DNA from: QHWK01 sp035315685
GTDB taxonomy: Bacteria > Acidobacteriota > Vicinamibacteria > Vicinamibacterales > CAVVIG01
DNA: 9,460 bases
Direction: 5' to 3'
NCBI GenBank assembly: GCA_035315685.1
Contig: DATFXR010000572.1
Coordinates: 1-9,460, forward strand
Part shown: positions 6,738-9,460 of the stretch, piece after piece
How the letters are laid out: every line of letters begins with the position of its first letter
Position numbering within the stretch: the stretch's first letter is position 1
Made by a program: the position numbers and the translations under genes
The notes under the pieces: model-generated
Told to the model about the DNA's origin: nothing
Seen by the model: only the letters and a program-made list of their open reading frames with translations
Database searches by the model: none

Positions 6738-7759
6738 CTGGCCACCACCGTCGTCTCGCGCGCTGCGCAGCCGCACGACTCGCGCACGCGGAGCGCGTTT
6801 TTCAGCGTCACCCTGCGAAGACGTGCGCGCGGATGCGCAATCCGCTCGACGACCAGCTGCGCGGCGGCCGCGCCGAGCTCGCGCTTCGGCAGATCGATGG
6901 TCGTCAGGCGCGGCGAGAAGGCGTCGAGCCACGGATGATCGTCGCAGGTCACCACCGCGACGTCGTCCGGGCAGCGCATCCGGTACTGTCGCAGTGCCTC
7001 CATGAAGCCAACGGTCATCAGGTAGTTCGCGATGAACACGGCGTCGGGCCGGCGCTTCAACAGCTCGAGCCCGGCACGATACCCGGACTCCACGCGGAAA
7101 TCGCCGTCGACGACGAGCGCCGGTTCGAAGCGACGCTTCGCGGCCCGAAGCGCGGCGCGGTAACCATCGAGGCGGCGGCGGCTGGTGCTCGCGCCGGGCA
7201 GTCCGCCGATGAAGGCGATTCGTCGATACCCGAGGCGGTGCAGGTGCATCACGCCTTCGAGCGCGGCGCCCTTGTCGTCCATTTCGACGACGTCGGCTGG
7301 CAGGCCGGGGACGGTGCGCGCGAGCAGCACAATCGGCACGCTCGCGGCGACGAATGCGCGCTGCAGGTCGGATGACAGACGGCCGGGCGCCTTGGTGAGG
7401 ATCACACCGTCGACCCGCTTCGAGAGGAACAGGCGCAGATAGAGTTCTTCCTTCCGGGTGTCGTTGTCGCTGCTGGCGATGAGCAGCGTGTACCCGGCGG
7501 CGTAGGCGGTGTCTTCGGCGCCGCGGACGACCTCGGGAAAGAACGGGTTCGCGATGTCGGGCACGATCATGCCGAGCGTCCGCGACTGCTGCGTCGCCAG
7601 GCCGCGGGCCAGGTGGTTCGGCTGATAGCCGAGCGCCTTGATCGCGGATTCGACGCGCGCCTTCAAGTGCGGGCTGACGTAGGCGGTGCCGTTGACGACC
7701 GCGGAGACCGTCGCGACCGACACCTCGGCCGTGCGGGCGACATCGTAGATGTTGGCCAT
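6734..7759 (-). CDS. LacI-family transcriptional regulator of the inositol locus
   Basis: This 341-residue protein is a full-length LacI/GalR-family regulator. The N-terminal helix-turn-helix (about 3-24, IYDVARTAEVSVATVSAVVN) is followed by the hinge helix NHLARGLA (48-55), whose Leu54 is the expected minor-groove intercalating residue. A periplasmic-binding-protein-like effector domain follows (about 62-335), with GMIVPDIANPFF (63-74), RVDGVILT (115-122) and GYRRIAFIGG (177-186). The position usually held by Arg in TVSRVLN is Ala20. It is the first gene of the operon and overlaps iolC by ATGA, so it is probably autoregulated with the genes it controls. Its likely operators are the AAGCGCTT palindromes at 7801 and 7879. 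The effector is unknown; an inositol-pathway intermediate is the natural guess. The ATG at 7759 lacks a clear Shine-Dalgarno but homology begins at once. No gene symbol is given because regulators of inositol genes belong to different families in different bacteria. Confidence 0.93.
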   Translation of the reverse strand: MANIYDVARTAEVSVATVSAVVNGTAYVSPHLKARVESAIKALGYQPNHLARGLATQQSRTLGMIVPDIANPFFPEVVRGAEDTAYAAGYTLLIASSDNDTRKEELYLRLFLSKRVDGVILTKAPGRLSSDLQRAFVAASVPIVLLARTVPGLPADVVEMDDKGAALEGVMHLHRLGYRRIAFIGGLPGASTSRRRLDGYRAALRAAKRRFEPALVVDGDFRVESGYRAGLELLKRRPDAVFIANYLMTVGFMEALRQYRMRCPDDVAVVTCDDHPWLDAFSPRLTTIDLPKRELGAAAAQLVVERIAHPRARLRRVTLKNALRVRESCGCAARETTVVAR

Positions 7760-7775
7760 CGGCGTTTACAGCAGC

Positions 7776-7791
7776 GTCACCTCGGCGTGAC
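7776..7791. repeat. Inverted repeat in the leader of the lacI-type gene
   Basis: GTCAC and GTGAC form perfect 5-bp arms around the 6-base loop CTCGGC. The element lies 16 to 32 bases upstream of the regulator's ATG, between it and operator 1. It could be a small mRNA hairpin near the ribosome binding region or a protein site. It is short enough to be chance in GC-rich DNA. Confidence 0.4.
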
Positions 7792-7800
7792 ATTCCGGCA

Positions 7801-7808
7801 AAGCGCTT
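7801..7808. promoter_or_regulatory. Putative LacI-family operator 1 (in front of lacI-iolCDE)
   Basis: This is a perfect 8-bp palindrome, AAGCGCTT, with a central CpG as in typical LacI/GalR-family operators. Its flanks are GGCA on the left and CGGC on the right. It ends 41 bases upstream of the regulator's start codon. If the candidate minus-strand -10 at 7830-7835 is right, it lies just downstream of the transcription start, where a bound repressor would block elongation or initiation. The identical core recurs at 7879. Confidence 0.62.
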
Positions 7809-7815
7809 CGGCAGC

Positions 7816-7844
7816 TTGACTCGTGGACGAATATACCGTAAAAC
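7816..7844 (+). promoter_or_regulatory. Candidate promoter for iolB and the TonB receptor gene
   Basis: A sigma-70-like -35 box TTGACT (7816-7821, 5 of 6 matches) is followed after exactly 17 bases by TAAAAC (7839-7844, 4 of 6 matches). This is the only AT-rich patch in the divergent region. Transcription would begin near 7851, putting operator 2 at about +28 and leaving an iolB leader of about 80 bases. Confidence 0.42.
7830..7835 (-). promoter_or_regulatory. Candidate -10 box for the lacI-iolCDE operon
   Basis: On the minus strand this reads TATATT, 5 of 6 matches to TATAAT. No good -35 box is found 16-18 bases upstream, so the promoter is weak or recognised differently. The predicted start near 7823 would place operator 1 at about +16 to +23. 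It lies within the spacer of the plus-strand candidate, so the two promoters would overlap face to face. Confidence 0.28.
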
Positions 7845-7878
7845 CTGGCTCTCGGATCTCCGACGCCGGCGGCTGGCG

Positions 7879-7886
7879 AAGCGCTT
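7879..7886. promoter_or_regulatory. Putative LacI-family operator 2 (in front of iolB)
   Basis: This second perfect AAGCGCTT palindrome is preceded by GGCG and followed by AGCT, so the left 11 of 12 bases match operator 1 (GGC[A/G]AAGCGCTT). It ends 45 bases before the iolB ATG, mirroring the 41-base distance of operator 1 from the regulator's ATG. The two centres are 78 bp apart. Confidence 0.62.
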
Positions 7887-7931
7887 AGCTCGCGGCTGCC
7901 ACTGCGCCGGCGGCGACGCCCCGGGTGGCTG

Positions 7932-8789
7932 ATGTCTTCCACAGAGCTGCTCTATCGATCGCGAACCTGCTCTCAGGGTCGAACAGTCACGGCGATTGAC
8001 TTGAGCCCGACGGCGCTCGGATGGAAGTACATCCATTTCGCGGTGCGCCAGCTCGGGCTGGGTGGCGAATGGCGCGGCCTGTCGCGGCACGAAGAGCGCT
8101 GCCTCGTGCTGCTGCGCGGCGCGTTCGATATCGAATGGCCCGGCGGCGGCGGGCACGTCGGACCGCGTGAGGACGTGTTTGCCGGCTATCCGCACGCGGT
8201 CTACCTGCCGGCCGGCCTCCGGTTCCGCCTCACGGCCGATGGGGCCTGCGAGGTCGCCGACTGCCGGGCGGCGGTGTCGGCGCCGCCGCAGCGGTTCGGC
8301 CTGCAGCCGCGCATCATCCACGCCGACGAGTGCGGCGACGAAATCCGCGGTGGCGGCAATGCGACCCGGCAGATCGTCGACATCATGCCGCCGATCTTTC
8401 CCGCCGATCGGTTGCTCGTGTGTGAAGTCTTCACGCCGAGCGGCAACTGGTCGAGCTACCCGCCGCACAAACACGACGTCGACAATCCGCCGCGCGAGGC
8501 CGACCTCGAAGAAATTTATTACTTTCGTTACCAGGATCCGAACGGATACGGCTTCCACCGCGTCTATACCGACCAGCGCGACGATACTGTGCGGGTGACC
8601 CACGGCGATGTCGTGGCCGTGCGCGACGGCTATCATCCGTTCGTTACAGCCTACGGCTACGATGCCTACTACCTGAACGTGCTCGCCGGCAACCGCCGGT
8701 CGATGGCGGCGACCGACGATCCGCGCTACGCCCATTTCCGCAGCGAGTGGCCGGCGCCCGATCCGCGCCTGCCGCTCGTGAGAAGATGA
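7932..8789 (+). CDS. iolB: 5-Deoxy-glucuronate isomerase
   Basis: IolB isomerises 5-deoxy-D-glucuronate to 2-deoxy-5-keto-D-gluconate, the substrate of IolC, in the cytoplasm. The 285-residue protein is close to the family length (about 270) and is a two-cupin KduI/IolB-type enzyme. The family-defining stretch is GNWSSYPPHKHD (171-182), with His179 and His181 as likely metal ligands, followed by EEIYYFRY (193-200) and DGYHPFVTAYGYDAYYLNVLAG (232-253), where His235 is the third likely histidine ligand. The ATG at 7932 gives an N-terminal strand as expected; GGGTGG just upstream is too close to be a good Shine-Dalgarno. It is transcribed away from the lacI-iolCDE operon, across the two-operator control region, although its reaction falls between those of IolD and IolC. 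Common control by the LacI-type regulator is the simple explanation. Confidence 0.95.
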   Translation: MSSTELLYRSRTCSQGRTVTAIDLSPTALGWKYIHFAVRQLGLGGEWRGLSRHEERCLVLLRGAFDIEWPGGGGHVGPREDVFAGYPHAVYLPAGLRFRLTADGACEVADCRAAVSAPPQRFGLQPRIIHADECGDEIRGGGNATRQIVDIMPPIFPADRLLVCEVFTPSGNWSSYPPHKHDVDNPPREADLEEIYYFRYQDPNGYGFHRVYTDQRDDTVRVTHGDVVAVRDGYHPFVTAYGYDAYYLNVLAGNRRSMAATDDPRYAHFRSEWPAPDPRLPLVRR

Positions 8790-8813
8790 CGCCCGAACCG
8801 ACTCGTCAACTCT

Positions 8814-8818
8814 GGAGG
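8814..8818 (+). promoter_or_regulatory. Shine-Dalgarno for the TonB receptor gene
   Basis: GGAGG lies 6 bases before the ATG at 8825, in the 35-base gap after iolB. It is the clearest ribosome binding site in the window and fixes the receptor start. No promoter or terminator fits in that gap, which supports co-transcription with iolB. Confidence 0.8.
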
Positions 8819-8824
8819 ACTTGC

Positions 8825-9460
8825 ATGAAACGGACGCTGCACGGCCTGATCGCGACGATCGCCGTGTCAATCCTGTTTGTCCCTGCCGCGCGGGCGCAGG
8901 TCGATCGCGCGACGCTCAGCGGCGTCGTCAAGGATACCGGCGGCGGCGTCGTGCCGGGCGCCACGGTCCTGGTCACCAATCTCGCGACCAACCTCGAGTC
9001 GCAGCAGGTCACGACCGAGGCCGGGTCGTACCAGATCGTCAACCTGATTCCCGGCCGCTACCGGATCGACGTCGAGCTGACCGGGTTCAAGAAGAGCTCG
9101 CAGGTCGTGACGCTCGAAGTCGGTCAGCGCGCGCGCGTGGACGTCGAGCTCGCCGTCGGCGAGCTCAGCGAGACGGTCACCGTGAGCGAGTCGCCCCAGC
9201 TGCTGAACGCGAACGACGCGACGCTAGGCGCCGTGATTCCGCAGATGCAGGTGTCGAATCTGCCGTTGTCGATACGCAACTGGGACGACCTGCTCGCGCT
9301 CGTGCCGGGCGTCCAGGGCGATCGCTACACCGAGCAAGGCGGTGGCACCTCCTTCGGTCGCACCGGCGGGATCAACGTGCACGGCGCCCGCGCGCTGCAG
9401 AACAACTTCCTGCTCGACGGCGTGGACAACAACAGCATCTCGGAGAACGTCCAGGAGCTC
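8825..9460 (+). CDS. TonB-dependent outer-membrane receptor, N-terminal part (runs off the window)
   Basis: Only the first 212 codons are present; the frame is open to the last base. Residues 1-24 are a signal peptide: basic MKR, a hydrophobic core and an ARA|Q cleavage site after Ala24. Residues about 29-110 are a carboxypeptidase-regulatory-like beta-sandwich (LSGVVKDTGGGVVPGATV, then AGSYQIVNLIPGRYRIDVE and GFKK). From about 115 the TonB plug begins (ETVTVSESPQLL), with NLPLSIRNWDDLLALVPGV (144-162) and NVHGARALQNNFLLDGVDNN (184-203). This architecture is that of the Oar-like receptors that are numerous in Acidobacteriota. A full protein would be expected to be around 1,000 residues or more, ending in a 22-strand barrel. 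It should import a ligand across the outer membrane with TonB/ExbBD energy. The ligand is not identifiable from this part; the location 35 bases after iolB suggests inositol or an inositol-containing compound. Confidence 0.93.
   Translation, partial: MKRTLHGLIATIAVSILFVPAARAQVDRATLSGVVKDTGGGVVPGATVLVTNLATNLESQQVTTEAGSYQIVNLIPGRYRIDVELTGFKKSSQVVTLEVGQRARVDVELAVGELSETVTVSESPQLLNANDATLGAVIPQMQVSNLPLSIRNWDDLLALVPGVQGDRYTEQGGGTSFGRTGGINVHGARALQNNFLLDGVDNNSISENVQEL

Noticed and set aside
6881..6892. GCGCTTCGGCAG, a 12-base match to the right half of operator 1
   Set aside because: The left half of the palindrome is missing and the stretch encodes a conserved LPKRE segment of the regulator. Chance plus codon bias is enough.
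7126..7140. Inverted repeat CGAAGC-GAC-GCTTCG, considered as a third operator
   Set aside because: It lies inside the lacI-type coding region and has an odd 3-base centre, unlike the 8-bp palindrome AAGCGCTT. It is explained by codon choice for Lys/Arg/Phe-rich sequence.
7909..7920. GGCG-GCGA-CGCC hairpin with a GNRA-type loop before iolB
   Set aside because: The stem is only 4 bp and is broken immediately outside. It is likely chance in GC-rich DNA, and nothing suggests a riboswitch.
6738..8870. Long N-terminal extension of the iolC reading frame on the minus strand
   Set aside because: It would run through the lacI-type gene in another frame, the control region and antisense to iolB. PfkB homology starts only after the ATG at 6737, which also forms an ATGA overlap.

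Overview
The window is high-GC DNA with almost no non-coding space. It looks like a piece of a chromosome from an Acidobacteriota-type bacterium. The main support is the last gene, which encodes the start of a TonB-dependent receptor with an N-terminal carboxypeptidase-regulatory-like domain (Oar-like), a type abundant in that phylum. A cytoplasmic PAS hybrid histidine kinase and very high third-position GC agree with this. The phylum is an inference, and no marker gene is present to prove it.

The core is a myo-inositol catabolism locus read in two directions from one 172-bp control region (7760-7931). Leftward (minus strand) it reads lacI-type regulator, iolC (5-dehydro-2-deoxygluconokinase), iolD (trihydroxycyclohexanedione hydrolase, ThDP-dependent), iolE (inosose dehydratase) and a stand-alone DUF2090 gene that is probably the aldolase step. 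The first three junctions are 4-base stop/start overlaps (ATGA, ATGA, GTGA) and the fourth is a 6-base gap, so this is a tightly coupled operon with its regulator as first gene. A separate hybrid histidine kinase follows 90 bases further down on the same strand. Rightward (plus strand) it reads iolB (5-deoxy-glucuronate isomerase) and then, after 35 bases, the TonB-dependent receptor, which runs off the window end.

Together IolE, IolD, IolB, IolC and the DUF2090 protein cover the path from 2-keto-myo-inositol to DHAP plus malonate semialdehyde. The first step (IolG dehydrogenase), the last step (IolA) and an inner-membrane transporter are not in the window. The receptor would be the outer-membrane entry point if it is co-regulated with iolB.

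The most interesting non-coding structure is the divergent control region. It has two identical 8-bp palindromes (AAGCGCTT) with the form of a LacI-family operator, one in front of each transcription unit at nearly the same distance from its start codon. They flank a short AT-rich patch holding face-to-face promoter candidates. The most interesting coding oddity is a nine-copy, 9-bp tandem repeat inside iolD, which encodes a Pro-Ala-rich linker before the ThDP-binding domain. No RNA genes, insertion sequences, CRISPR arrays or attachment sites were seen. Beyond the control region, the only non-coding DNA is the first 25 bases (AT-rich, featureless), 1979-2068, 2933-2938 and 8790-8824.
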